This document shows, one piece after another, positions 1-5,069 of a stretch of 5,388 bases of DNA; position 1 is the first letter of the stretch, and each line of letters starts with the position of its first letter. The notes beneath the pieces are model-generated. The model saw only the letters and a program-made list of their open reading frames with translations, did no database searches and was not told where the DNA came from. Source of the stretch: CAYLZO01 sp964387775 (GTDB lineage: Bacteria > Chloroflexota > Anaerolineae > JAAYZQ01); NCBI GenBank assembly GCA_964387775.1, contig CAYLZO010000298.1, forward strand, positions 1 to 5,388, given 5' to 3'. The translations under genes and the position numbers were made by a program.

Positions 1-780
1 GAGGTCGTGTACAGCACCGGCCCCGACCGCGGCATCTGGGCCGTAGAGATGAACGGCCAGCCCTACCTGGACGAGGACACCGGCGAACCCCTGACCCTCG
101 ACGGCTACAACGCCACGATCCGCTACGGCGTCCGGCGGGCTTTGCAGGCCGAGGAACCGGGCGAGCACGTCGTAAGCCTGGTCAACACCGGGGACGTGAA
201 TCCCGACAGCGCGGGCACCCGCCTGACCGTGGCCCAGTTCGAGGTCCTGCCGCCCATCCGCCAGAGCCAACTGCCCCTCATCATCGGCCTGATCGTCGGG
301 GTGGAACTGCTGGGGCTGGCCTTTGCCTGGCTGCTGGGTCGCCGCCTCTTTACCGGCCTGGCCGGAATGCTGGACACCAAGCGCAGCATCATCCTGGCCC
401 TGTGCGTCTATGCCGTCATCGCCGTCTGGGGCTTTTTCCTCGACTCGGTCATCGAGTTCTGGTTCCTGGCCTGGATGGTGGCCATCGTCCAGGGCGGCAG
501 CCAGGCGCTGAGCCGCAGCCTTTACGCCAGCATGTCGCCGGCGGCCAAGAGCGGCGAGTTCTTTGGCTTGTTCGGCATCATGGAGAAATTCTCGGCCATC
601 ATCGGCCCGCTGCTCTTTGCCGCCGCCGCCGCTGCCTTTGACAGCAGCCGCCCGGCGGTGCTGAGCCTCATCGTCCTGTTCCTCGTCGGCATTTTCTTGC
701 TGACCCGCGTCGACGTGGACGAGGGCCGCCGCGTGGCCCGCCAGGAGGACGCCGAGGCGGGGCTGCGGCCTCCCGCCTGA
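1..780 (+). CDS. UMF1/Atg22-type MFS transporter, C-terminal part (5' end outside window)
   Basis: The frame is open from the first base, so the gene is cut by the window edge; the GTG at 7 is very unlikely to be the start. About 259 residues are visible. The first ~85 are hydrophilic, then come five hydrophobic segments (roughly residues 91-113, 129-147, 150-165, 186-211 and 218-236). The stretch GGSQALSRSLYASMSP followed by GEFFGLFGIMEKFSAIIGP closely matches the conserved C-terminal half of the UMF1 branch of the major facilitator superfamily. The loop GLAGMLDTKR sits where MFS motif A recurs between TM8 and TM9, so the visible segments should be TM8-TM12 and the hydrophilic part an enlarged TM7-TM8 loop outside the membrane. 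The protein is an inner-membrane transporter. Its substrate cannot be told from sequence; yeast Atg22 exports amino acids from the vacuole. The charged C-terminus is cytoplasmic. Confidence 0.85.
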   Translation, partial: EVVYSTGPDRGIWAVEMNGQPYLDEDTGEPLTLDGYNATIRYGVRRALQAEEPGEHVVSLVNTGDVNPDSAGTRLTVAQFEVLPPIRQSQLPLIIGLIVGVELLGLAFAWLLGRRLFTGLAGMLDTKRSIILALCVYAVIAVWGFFLDSVIEFWFLAWMVAIVQGGSQALSRSLYASMSPAAKSGEFFGLFGIMEKFSAIIGPLLFAAAAAAFDSSRPAVLSLIVLFLVGIFLLTRVDVDEGRRVARQEDAEAGLRPPA

Positions 781-803
781 CCGGCGAACGAATCTCTCAG
801 CCA

Positions 804-837
804 GCAGTGGCCGCAGCGGAACCCGGCCCTGCTTTTT
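804..837 (+). terminator. Rho-independent terminator after the transporter gene
   Basis: GCAG-T-GGCCG (804-813) pairs with CGGCC-CTGC (824-832). This gives a 9-bp GC-rich stem with one bulged T and a 10-base loop, followed directly by five Ts (833-837). It starts 24 bases after the transporter stop codon, where a terminator for that gene is expected. Confidence 0.55.
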
Positions 838-882
838 CGCGCCCCCAACGTAATTTTAATCACAGTTTTCTTTGAAACCGTG

Positions 883-891
883 TGCGATAAT
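883..891 (+). promoter_or_regulatory. possible extended -10 promoter element
   Basis: TGCGATAAT (883-891) fits the extended -10 form TGnTATAAT with one mismatch in the hexamer. It lies at the edge of an AT-rich patch (about 850-891) that contrasts with the GC-rich surroundings. No good -35 hexamer sits 16-18 bases upstream (the best is CAGTTT at 863-868). GTGC and GCAC flank the hexamer symmetrically (882-885 and 892-895), which could be a small operator or chance. If real, it would read into the broken deacetylase gene and on to pirin. Confidence 0.25.
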
Positions 892-1310
892 GCACCCGCC
901 TCTTCTATTCCGTCATCCCCAGTTCCGTCTTTGACCAGATCCGCGAATGGCTGGAAAAGATGGGCAAAGACACCAGCGACCTGGACGAATTCGAGGAAGG
1001 CGCCGAGGGCGGCTGGCCCGACGACCAGATTCACGTGGTCATGGACGTCTCGGACCAGGTCGAGTCCAAGTGGGAGGCGCTGGAGTGCCACGCGACCCAA
1101 TTCGGGCCGGACAACCTCTTCCGCCGCGTGCCGGAGGACGTGGCCAAGGAGGCCATCAGCCGGGAGCATTTTGCCCTGGCCTGGCCCGATCCGGCGCCGG
1201 GCCTGGTACTGGGCGACCTGTTCGACGGCCTGGACGCAGAGATGAGTCTCCCGAAAGAGACCAGGCGCGTCATTGCAGAGACGCAGAGGACACAGAGAAA
1301 ACAGAAATAA
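891..1310 (+). pseudogene. PIG-L/LmbE-family deacetylase, 5'-truncated remnant
   Basis: The frame opens after a TAA at 888-890. The translation is family-like from its first residues (TRLFYSVIP at about 894-920) and continues through PDDQIHVVMDVSD, a W-x-AL-x-CHATQ segment and REHFALAWP to LGDLFDGL. This pattern resembles the C-terminal ~110 residues of PIG-L/LmbE zinc deacetylases, which are usually about 230-300 residues long and hydrolyse N-acetyl groups from sugar conjugates. The N-terminal metal-binding AHPDDE motif and most of the Rossmann-like fold are absent, and no frame in 781-890 encodes them. The first ATG, at 960, falls inside the conserved region. The last ~12 codons lie in a dispersed repeat, so the native stop has probably been replaced too. 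I infer a non-functional relic of a deletion. A short internally started product is possible but could not be catalytic. The family assignment is from memory of the pattern. Confidence 0.6.
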
Positions 1311-1352
1311 AAATCTTGAAACGCTCGTTATTCTCAGCATGTCTGTGGTTGA
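1272..1352. repeat. dispersed GCAGAGACGCAGAG-type repeat
   Basis: GCAGAGACGCAGAGGACACAG begins near 1275, followed by an A-rich stretch. The other end carries an imperfect inverted counterpart (TTCTCAGCATGTCTGTGGTTG, about 1331-1351). Runs of the type 'TCTCTGTGTCCTCTGCGTCTCTGC', seen here on the minus strand, are a widespread interspersed family that I recall from Chloroflexota and cyanobacterial genomes. The copy supplies the stop codon of the upstream deacetylase relic and ends about 15 bases before the pirin ribosome binding site. The boundaries are approximate and no clear target duplication was found. Confidence 0.5.
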
Positions 1353-1380
1353 GCATCATCCTAGAAAAGGACTGAAGACG

Positions 1381-2190
1381 ATGAATTCTGAACTGAGAAA
1401 GGTGAAGCAAATCGTAGAACCGGAGTGGGTGCTGGAGGGAGCCGGCGTCAAGCTGCGGCGCAGCATCGCCGGGCGCCAGTTGGATTACGTGGACCCCTTC
1501 CTTCTTTTCGACCACTTTGGCTCCGACAACCCGGCCGAGTACCTGGCCGGCTTTCCCATGCACCCTCACCGGGGCATCGAGACGGTGACCTACATGCTAT
1601 CCGGCGTGGTGAACCACAAGGACAGCCTGGGCAACGCCGGCACCATCGGCGCCGGCGACGTGCAGTGGATGACGGCCGGGGGCGGCATCATGCACGAAGA
1701 GATGCCCGAGCCCCGCGACGGCCAGATGGAGGGCTTTCAGCTCTGGGTCAACCTGCCGGCCCGCCTCAAAATGACCGACCCCCAGTACCAAGAGTTCGAC
1801 GCCGGCGAGATCCCCGAGCTGGAACGCGAGGATGGGATTCGGGTGCGCGTGATCACGGGCCGGGCAAACGGCGTGCGGGGCATCGTCGAGGGCATCGCCG
1901 CCGACCCGACCTACCTGGACGTCACCGTCCCGGCCGGCGGTGAGTTCGTCCACGAGGTCGAGCGGGGCCACTCGGCCGTAGCCTACCTCTTTGAGGGGGC
2001 CGGCCGCTTTGCCGCGAATGGCGGGGAGCGCCTGGGCAGCCCCAAGCTGATCGTGTTCGACGACGGCGACTTTGTCAAGTTCCGGGCCGGCGACGAGCAG
2101 CCGGCCCGCTTCCTGCTCATGTCGGGCAAGCCGTCCCACGAGCCGATTGTCCGCCACGGGTGCAGTTGCTCCTATCTCCCACACCAGTAA
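1381..2190 (+). CDS. pirin-family protein, C-terminus replaced through MITE insertion
   Basis: Bicupin protein of 269 residues. The ATG at 1381 is preceded by AAAGGA (1366-1371) at good spacing, and family similarity begins a few residues in. The first cupin domain carries HPHRGIETVTYMLSG (from residue 61) and GDVQWMTAGGGIMHEEMPE. His61, His63, His105 and Glu107 match the metal ligands of human pirin (His56, His58, His101, Glu103), so iron binding should be intact. Pirins are Fe(II) proteins; some bacterial members are quercetin dioxygenases and others act as regulators, and the substrate here is unknown. The second cupin half runs to FLLMSGKPSHEPIVRHG. Normal pirins continue with a GPFVMNT-type tail; here the frame enters an inserted element at 2158 and ends after CSCSYLPHQ. 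The missing tail is readable downstream at 2328-2414. Because most of both cupin domains remains, the product may fold, but activity is uncertain. Confidence 0.85.
   Translation: MNSELRKVKQIVEPEWVLEGAGVKLRRSIAGRQLDYVDPFLLFDHFGSDNPAEYLAGFPMHPHRGIETVTYMLSGVVNHKDSLGNAGTIGAGDVQWMTAGGGIMHEEMPEPRDGQMEGFQLWVNLPARLKMTDPQYQEFDAGEIPELEREDGIRVRVITGRANGVRGIVEGIAADPTYLDVTVPAGGEFVHEVERGHSAVAYLFEGAGRFAANGGERLGSPKLIVFDDGDFVKFRAGDEQPARFLLMSGKPSHEPIVRHGCSCSYLPHQ
2149..2157. repeat. target-site duplication, left copy
   Basis: GTCCGCCAC here is repeated exactly at 2319-2327, on the far side of the inserted element. The match continues through the next three bases (GGG), so the duplication could be read as 9 to 12 bp. 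Nine is preferred because it leaves both element ends starting with the identical GGGTGCAG. Confidence 0.75.
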
Positions 2191-2318
2191 AGCGGGAGAA
2201 ATAAGCTGATTTGAGTCGTGCCCAAACCACGATTGACGGCTGGCTCCCCAAGAAACCGCGAGATTTCCAGAAGAAGGTGGTACCGACCCAGCGGTGGTAG
2301 ATGAGAGCAACTGCACCC
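2158..2318. mobile_element. MITE-like non-autonomous element (~161 bp) inside the pirin gene
   Basis: The left end GGGTGCAGTTGCTC (2158-2171) and the reverse complement of the right end (2305-2318) are identical over 14 bases, and the similarity continues to about 22 of 25. The element is flanked by a 9-12 bp direct repeat. Removing the element plus one repeat copy restores a continuous pirin frame through GKPSHEPIVRHG into GPFVMNTREEI, which strongly supports insertion. The insertion adds 170 bp in total (161 + 9), which also shifts the frame. There is no transposase gene. A short frame (2205-2300) ending in FQKKVVPTQRW just inside the right end may be the tail of a parental transposase, making this an internally deleted insertion sequence. 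The parent family is not identified. Confidence 0.8.
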
Positions 2319-2327
2319 GTCCGCCAC
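2319..2327. repeat. target-site duplication, right copy
   Basis: GTCCGCCAC, exact copy of 2149-2157, directly followed by GGGCCG of the displaced pirin 3' end. Confidence 0.75.
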
Positions 2328-2414
2328 GGGCCGTTCGTGATGAATACGCGGGAGGAAATCCGGCAGGCGCTGCGCGATCTGCGCAACGGCACGTTCGTCA
2401 AAGAGCCCGCGTGA
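2328..2414 (+). pseudogene. orphaned 3' end of the pirin gene
   Basis: This segment encodes 28 residues starting GPFVMNTREEIRQAL and ending NGTFVKEPA, then TGA (2412-2414). It matches the usual C-terminal tail of pirin-family proteins (GPFVMNT, EEI..A..D...G.F). It sits in a different frame from the 1381-2190 gene because the inserted element plus duplication is 170 bp. It has no start of its own and is presumably untranslated. Confidence 0.85.
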
Positions 2415-2437
2415 GAGAAGGGAATTCAACGCTCCGA

Positions 2438-2454
2438 GCCCCCGTCCCGGGGGC
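2438..2454. repeat. GC-rich short hairpin
   Basis: GCCCCCG (2438-2444) and CGGGGGC (2448-2454) form a perfect 7-bp stem with a 3-base loop. It lies 24 bases past the orphaned pirin stop and may help terminate plus-strand transcription; no T-tract follows. It is also part of a larger, looser inverted arrangement with 2506-2526. Confidence 0.4.
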
Positions 2455-2456
2455 GA

Positions 2457-2497
2457 TTCGCGTCCTCGGCAGCCTGCTATCGTCCCGAGAACGCGAA
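2457..2497. repeat. 13-bp stem-loop in the convergent intergenic region
   Basis: TTCGCGTCCTCGG (2457-2469) and CCGAGAACGCGAA (2485-2497) are inverted copies with one mismatch and a 15-base loop. On the plus strand the mismatch is C opposite A; in minus-strand RNA it becomes a G-U wobble, so the structure is better formed in transcripts coming from der. Flanking bases (about 2432-2530) pair imperfectly as well, so the whole ~100-bp segment could be one folded repeat unit. Confidence 0.5.
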
Positions 2498-2532
2498 GCC
2501 TGCCCTTGGAGTACGGGGCTTCGAAGTGGAAT

Positions 2533-2561
2533 GATAGAATGGGGAGAATCCCCATTCTATC
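2533..2561. terminator. strong 13-bp hairpin between convergent pirin and der
   Basis: GATAGAATGGGGA (2533-2545), loop GAA, then TCCCCATTCTATC (2549-2561): a perfect 13-bp stem 6 bases beyond the der stop codon. Its position between two converging genes suggests a bidirectional terminator. Neither strand shows a clear U-tract after the stem, so it may instead protect the 3' ends of transcripts or be a dispersed palindromic repeat. Confidence 0.55.
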
Positions 2562-2567
2562 CGGTCC

Positions 2568-3935
2568 TTAATCGCTGCGCCGCGTGCGAAAGACGAGTTT
2601 GAGGGGCGTGCCCAAGAAGCGATAGTGCCGCCGGATCTGATTCTCCAGGTAGCGCCGGTAGGTAAAGTGGACCAGCCGCCGGTCGTTGACGAAAAAGACA
2701 AAGGTCGGCGGGTCCACGGTGGCCTGGGTGGCGTAGTAGAAGCGCAGCCGCTTGCCGGCCCGGTGCGGGGGCGCGTGGCGGATCACGGCGTCCTCGACTA
2801 GGCGGTTTAGCTCGCCGGTCGGGATGCGTACCAGGCGCTCCTCGTAGACCTGGGCGGTCAGGGGCAGGACCTTGTTCACCCGCTGGCCCGTCAGCGCCGA
2901 GATGAACAGCACCGGCACATAGTCGAGGAAGCGCAGGTCGGTGCGCACCTGCTTGGTGTAGGCCTCCATGGTGAAGGTATCCTTCTCGATGAGGTCCCAC
3001 TTGTTCACCAGGACGATGATGCTGCGCATTTCGTCCAGGACGTAGCCGGCCACGTGGGCGTCCTGGGCGGTGACCAGGTCGCGCGCGTCGAGCAGCAGCA
3101 GCACCACGTCGGCGCGGGCGATGGATTTCATGGCCCGCAGCACGCTGTACTGCTCGACGCCCTGCTCGATACGTCCCCGGCGGCGGATGCCGGCCGTGTC
3201 GATGAGCAGCACCGGCTCTCCCTCCCAGGTCAAGTAGGTGTCGGTGGCGTCGCGGGTGGTGCCCGGAATGTCGCTGACGATGGCCCGCTCCTGACCCAGC
3301 AGCTTGTTGAGCAGCGATGACTTGCCCACGTTGGGCCGCCCCACGATAGCGATCTTGAGGGCCTCCGGCTCTTCCTCTTCCTCGACGACGGGCAGGACGG
3401 CCACCACCTCGTCCAGCAGGTCGCCGCTGCCGGTGCCGTGCAAGGCCGAGACGGGAAAGACCTCCCCCAAGCCCAGGGCGTAAAACTCGTAGGCCGCCTG
3501 CTCGCGGGCCAGGTTGTCGGCCTTGTTGGCCGCCACCAGCACCGGCTTGGCCGTCCGCCGCAGGACCTCGGCCACGTCCTCGTCGGCCGGGGTCAGGCCA
3601 TCTACCACGTCCACGACCATGACGATGACGTCCGCCTCGGCGATGGCGATCTCGGCCTGCCGGCGGATCTCCTCGATAAAGCCCACCGACGCCGTGGACA
3701 GCGGCGCCGGCTGATCCCCAGCACCGCGCCGCTTCTGGCTCTCCACGATCTCCAGCCCGCCGGTGTCTACCACGGTGAACGGCACGCCGTTCCACTCCGA
3801 GTCCCCGTAGAGGCGGTCCCGGGTTGTGCCGGGGATGTCCTCGACGATGGCCCACCTTCCGCCGACGGTGCGGTTAAAAAGCGTGGACTTGCCCACATTG
3901 GGCCGTCCCACCAAGGCGACAATCGGTTTCAACAT
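2568..3935 (-). CDS. der: ribosome biogenesis GTPase Der (EngA)
   Basis: 455 residues, the usual size. Der is an essential cytoplasmic GTPase for late 50S ribosomal subunit assembly. It has two GTPase domains in tandem. Domain 1 shows GRPNVGKS (10-17), PGTTRD (35-40), DTGG (57-60), NKAD (137-140) and SAL (163-165). Domain 2 shows GRPNVGKS (199-206), PGTTRD (224-229), DTAG (246-249), NKWD (311-314) and SAL (346-348). An acidic linker (VVEEEEEPE, about 183-191) joins them. The C-terminal KH-like domain ends with HFTYRRYLENQIRRHY and GTPLKLVFR, both family hallmarks. The switch II region of domain 1 (about residues 61-91) is roughly 18 residues longer than in B. subtilis Der. The start is the ATG at 3935, because the G1 motif follows at the normal distance; the upstream GAGAG is a weak ribosome binding site. 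A MITE-like element ends 16 bases upstream, so transcription must originate in or beyond it. Confidence 0.98.
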   Translation of the reverse strand: MLKPIVALVGRPNVGKSTLFNRTVGGRWAIVEDIPGTTRDRLYGDSEWNGVPFTVVDTGGLEIVESQKRRGAGDQPAPLSTASVGFIEEIRRQAEIAIAEADVIVMVVDVVDGLTPADEDVAEVLRRTAKPVLVAANKADNLAREQAAYEFYALGLGEVFPVSALHGTGSGDLLDEVVAVLPVVEEEEEPEALKIAIVGRPNVGKSSLLNKLLGQERAIVSDIPGTTRDATDTYLTWEGEPVLLIDTAGIRRRGRIEQGVEQYSVLRAMKSIARADVVLLLLDARDLVTAQDAHVAGYVLDEMRSIIVLVNKWDLIEKDTFTMEAYTKQVRTDLRFLDYVPVLFISALTGQRVNKVLPLTAQVYEERLVRIPTGELNRLVEDAVIRHAPPHRAGKRLRFYYATQATVDPPTFVFFVNDRRLVHFTYRRYLENQIRRHYRFLGTPLKLVFRTRRSD

Positions 3936-3946
3936 CTTGTTCTCTC

Positions 3947-3951
3947 AGGCA
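3947..3951. repeat. AGGCA target-site duplication, left copy
   Basis: AGGCA directly abuts the left end of the 3952-4048 element and is repeated at 4049-4053 directly after its right end. Confidence 0.6.
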
Positions 3952-4048
3952 AGACCTGACAGGTCCTGGAGACCCCTGACTCGCTCCCAGGGTCCATTCA
4001 TGACAAACCGGTTCCTCGACCCACCTGTTCCTGGGACCTGTCAGGTCT
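3952..4048. mobile_element. MITE-like element (97 bp) with AGACCTGACAGGTCC ends
   Basis: The left end AGACCTGACAGGTCC (3952-3966) and right end GGACCTGTCAGGTCT (4034-4048) are perfect 15-bp inverted repeats. Each end is itself nearly palindromic (GACCTG-A-CAGGTC). AGGCA directly repeated on both flanks looks like a 5-bp target duplication. There is no internal coding sequence. CCTGACAGGTCT-type sequences are a common dispersed repeat in several bacterial phyla, from my recollection. It lies between the DUF3467 gene and der and has not damaged either frame, but it forms the leader immediately upstream of der. Confidence 0.7.
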
Positions 4049-4053
4049 AGGCA
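4049..4053. repeat. AGGCA target-site duplication, right copy
   Basis: Exact copy of 3947-3951, immediately after the right inverted repeat and one base past the DUF3467 stop codon (4055-4057, read on the minus strand). Confidence 0.6.
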
Positions 4054-4054
4054 C

Positions 4055-4378
4055 CTAATCCCGCACGAATCCCATCCGCTCGGCCGGAGGGGCAAAGCCC
4101 TGGTCGGGCGTCTTGATCTCGCCGAACTTTTCCTCGAACTTTTCCAGGTTGTCGCCCAGGGCCTTGTAGAGCAGCTTGGCGTTCATGGGCGTCATGACGA
4201 CCCGGGCATAGACCTTGGCCTTGGGTACGTTGGGCAGCACCCGCGCAAAGTCGACAATGATCTCCGAGGCCGAGTGAGTGATCAGGGCAAAATTGGAATA
4301 GGTCGCCTCCAGATCGTTGGGCAGCTCGATCTGGATCTGCCGTTTCGGCTGCGACGGCGGCTGCTGGCGATTGCTCAT
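4055..4378 (-). CDS. DUF3467 family protein
   Basis: 107-residue protein. After a short polar, Gln/Pro-rich N-terminus (about residues 1-13), residues 14-90 (IQIELPNDLEATYSNFALI, SEIIVDFARVLPN, AKVYARVVMTPMNAKLLYKAL, NLEKFEEKFGEI) fit the small DUF3467 family well. This family is widespread in bacteria with no established function. There is no signal peptide or membrane segment, so it is cytoplasmic. The ATG at 4378 is chosen because AGGAGGT (minus strand, 4389-4383) lies 4-5 bases upstream. The frame stays open upstream to 4516, but that extension translates repeat sequence and is not family-like. It lies between ssb and der on the same strand. The ~150-base gap to ssb contains a hairpin and a repeat, so co-transcription with ssb is uncertain. 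Confidence 0.9.
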   Translation of the reverse strand: MSNRQQPPSQPKRQIQIELPNDLEATYSNFALITHSASEIIVDFARVLPNVPKAKVYARVVMTPMNAKLLYKALGDNLEKFEEKFGEIKTPDQGFAPPAERMGFVRD

Positions 4379-4396
4379 GCGGACCTCCTGTTCCTT

Positions 4397-4451
4397 GGTG
4401 CGTGGTGCGTGTTGCGTAGGGGCACGAGATATGCACCACGCATCACGCACC
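4397..4451. repeat. GTGCGTGGTGCGTG-type inverted repeat
   Basis: GGTGCGTGGTGCGTGTTGCGTA (4397-4418) and its inverted counterpart at 4430-4451 agree at 19 of 22 positions, with an 11-base spacer. The arms are internally repetitive (GGTGCGT units). This sequence type recurs between genes in Chloroflexota, from my recollection. It sits 18 bases upstream of the DUF3467 start codon and just upstream of its ribosome binding site. No target duplication was recognised. Confidence 0.6.
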
Positions 4452-4470
4452 ACGGCCCCTGGCAGACACA

Positions 4471-4502
4471 GGCGTCGCTCGCCAGCAACGGCGAACGACG
4501 CC
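4471..4502 (-). terminator. terminator-like hairpin after ssb
   Basis: GGCGTCGCTCGCC (4471-4483) and GGCGAACGACGCC (4490-4502) form a 13-bp stem with a 6-base loop. The single non-Watson-Crick position is C-A on the plus strand but G-U in minus-strand RNA, so the hairpin is fully paired only in the ssb transcript. It begins 26 bases beyond the ssb stop codon. No U-tract follows, so termination may be partial or the hairpin may stabilise the ssb 3' end. Confidence 0.5.
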
Positions 4503-4528
4503 CGGATGCTCGGCATAGTTTCGAAAAA

Positions 4529-5008
4529 TCAGAAGGGCAGCGAGTCCTCCTCAAACCCCTCCGGGGGCGGCTCGCCGGCGGGCGGTCCGCCGCCTGTGTC
4601 GTCACGGCCGCCCAGGAACTTGACGGTCCGGGCCGTGATCTCGTAATTGGAGGCCCGGACGGTGCCATCTTTGGCTTCGTAGATGCGCGGCCACTGCTGG
4701 CCGTCCCGGACGTCGCCCGAGACCTCGCCCTCGACAAAGACCTGGCGGCCCTTGGTCAGATACTGGTTGACCGTTTCGGCCAACCCTCGCCAGCACGTGA
4801 CGCGCCACCAGGTGGTCAGCTCCCAGTTCCGGCCATTGTACGACTCTTTCCAGCCCGTTGGGCAGGGACGCTCGCCGCCGCCGGGCAGGGTCTTGCTGAT
4901 GGTGGTCGTGGTCGCCACGCTGAAATTGGTGACCGGTGTCCCGTCGGGCGTGTACCGCATCTCCGGGTCCTGACCTACGCGTCCAATGAGTGTTACGCGG
5001 TGAAACAT
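4529..5008 (-). CDS. ssb: single-stranded DNA-binding protein
   Basis: 159 residues. SSB coats single-stranded DNA in replication, repair and recombination and recruits partners through its acidic tip. The OB-fold spans about residues 1-133, with MFHRVTLIGRVGQDPEMRYTPDGTPVTNFSVA at the start, TTWWRVTCWRGLAE and YLTKGRQVFVEGEV in the middle and YEITARTVKFLG at its end. A short Gly/Pro-rich linker leads to the terminal EEDSLPF, matching the conserved DDDIPF-type tip. Between NFSVA and TTWWRV there are 32 residues where E. coli SSB has 16. This inserted loop includes GGGERPCPTGWKESYNGRNW. The ATG at 5008 has AAGGAG (minus strand, 5021-5016) 7 bases upstream. A consensus-like promoter lies at 5070-5098. 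The stop at 4529-4531 is followed by a hairpin. The usual partner rpsF/rpsR genes are not adjacent in this window. Confidence 0.95.
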   Translation of the reverse strand: MFHRVTLIGRVGQDPEMRYTPDGTPVTNFSVATTTTISKTLPGGGERPCPTGWKESYNGRNWELTTWWRVTCWRGLAETVNQYLTKGRQVFVEGEVSGDVRDGQQWPRIYEAKDGTVRASNYEITARTVKFLGGRDDTGGGPPAGEPPPEGFEEDSLPF

Positions 5009-5033
5009 GATTCAACTCCTTTCTTTGTTGAGA

Positions 5034-5050
5034 GGCGCCTTTCCGGCGCC
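5034..5050 (-). promoter_or_regulatory. hairpin in the ssb 5' leader
   Basis: GGCGCC (5034-5039) and GGCGCC (5045-5050) can pair around a 5-base loop, which reads GGAAA in the minus-strand transcript. It lies between the predicted ssb transcription start (about 5063) and the ribosome binding site. The purine loop resembles a Shine-Dalgarno sequence but no start follows it. A role in mRNA stability or translational control is possible and unproven. Confidence 0.35.
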
Positions 5051-5069
5051 GAGGAGCTTGATTGGCAGA

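Noticed and set aside
522..1340. 272-codon minus-strand frame across the transporter end and deacetylase relic
   Set aside because: Antisense to recognised coding sequence; part of it is translated repeat, and composition is low-complexity.
1316..1340. Promoter for pirin inside the repeat (TTGAAA at 1316-1321)
   Set aside because: No acceptable -10 hexamer at 16-18 bases; the best is ATGTCT.
1273..1380. Upstream extension of the pirin frame to an ATG at 1273
   Set aside because: These codons lie in the dispersed repeat; the ATG at 1381 has a good AAAGGA site and matches the family N-terminus.
1597..2316. 239-codon minus-strand frame across pirin and the MITE
   Set aside because: Antisense shadow; no ribosome binding site and no recognised family.
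2557..3855. Long minus-strand frame (432 codons) overlapping der
   Set aside because: Arg/Gly-rich shadow frame of a GC-rich gene; Der in the neighbouring frame has every expected motif.
4397..4451. CRISPR-like repetition of GGTGCGT units
   Set aside because: The units are a few bases long with no spacers of uniform length; the arrangement is an inverted repeat, not a direct array.
4379..4516. Upstream extension of the DUF3467 frame to an ATG at 4516
   Set aside because: The extension translates the GTGCGTGG repeat and a hairpin, shows no family similarity, and a near-perfect AGGAGGT site points to the ATG at 4378.
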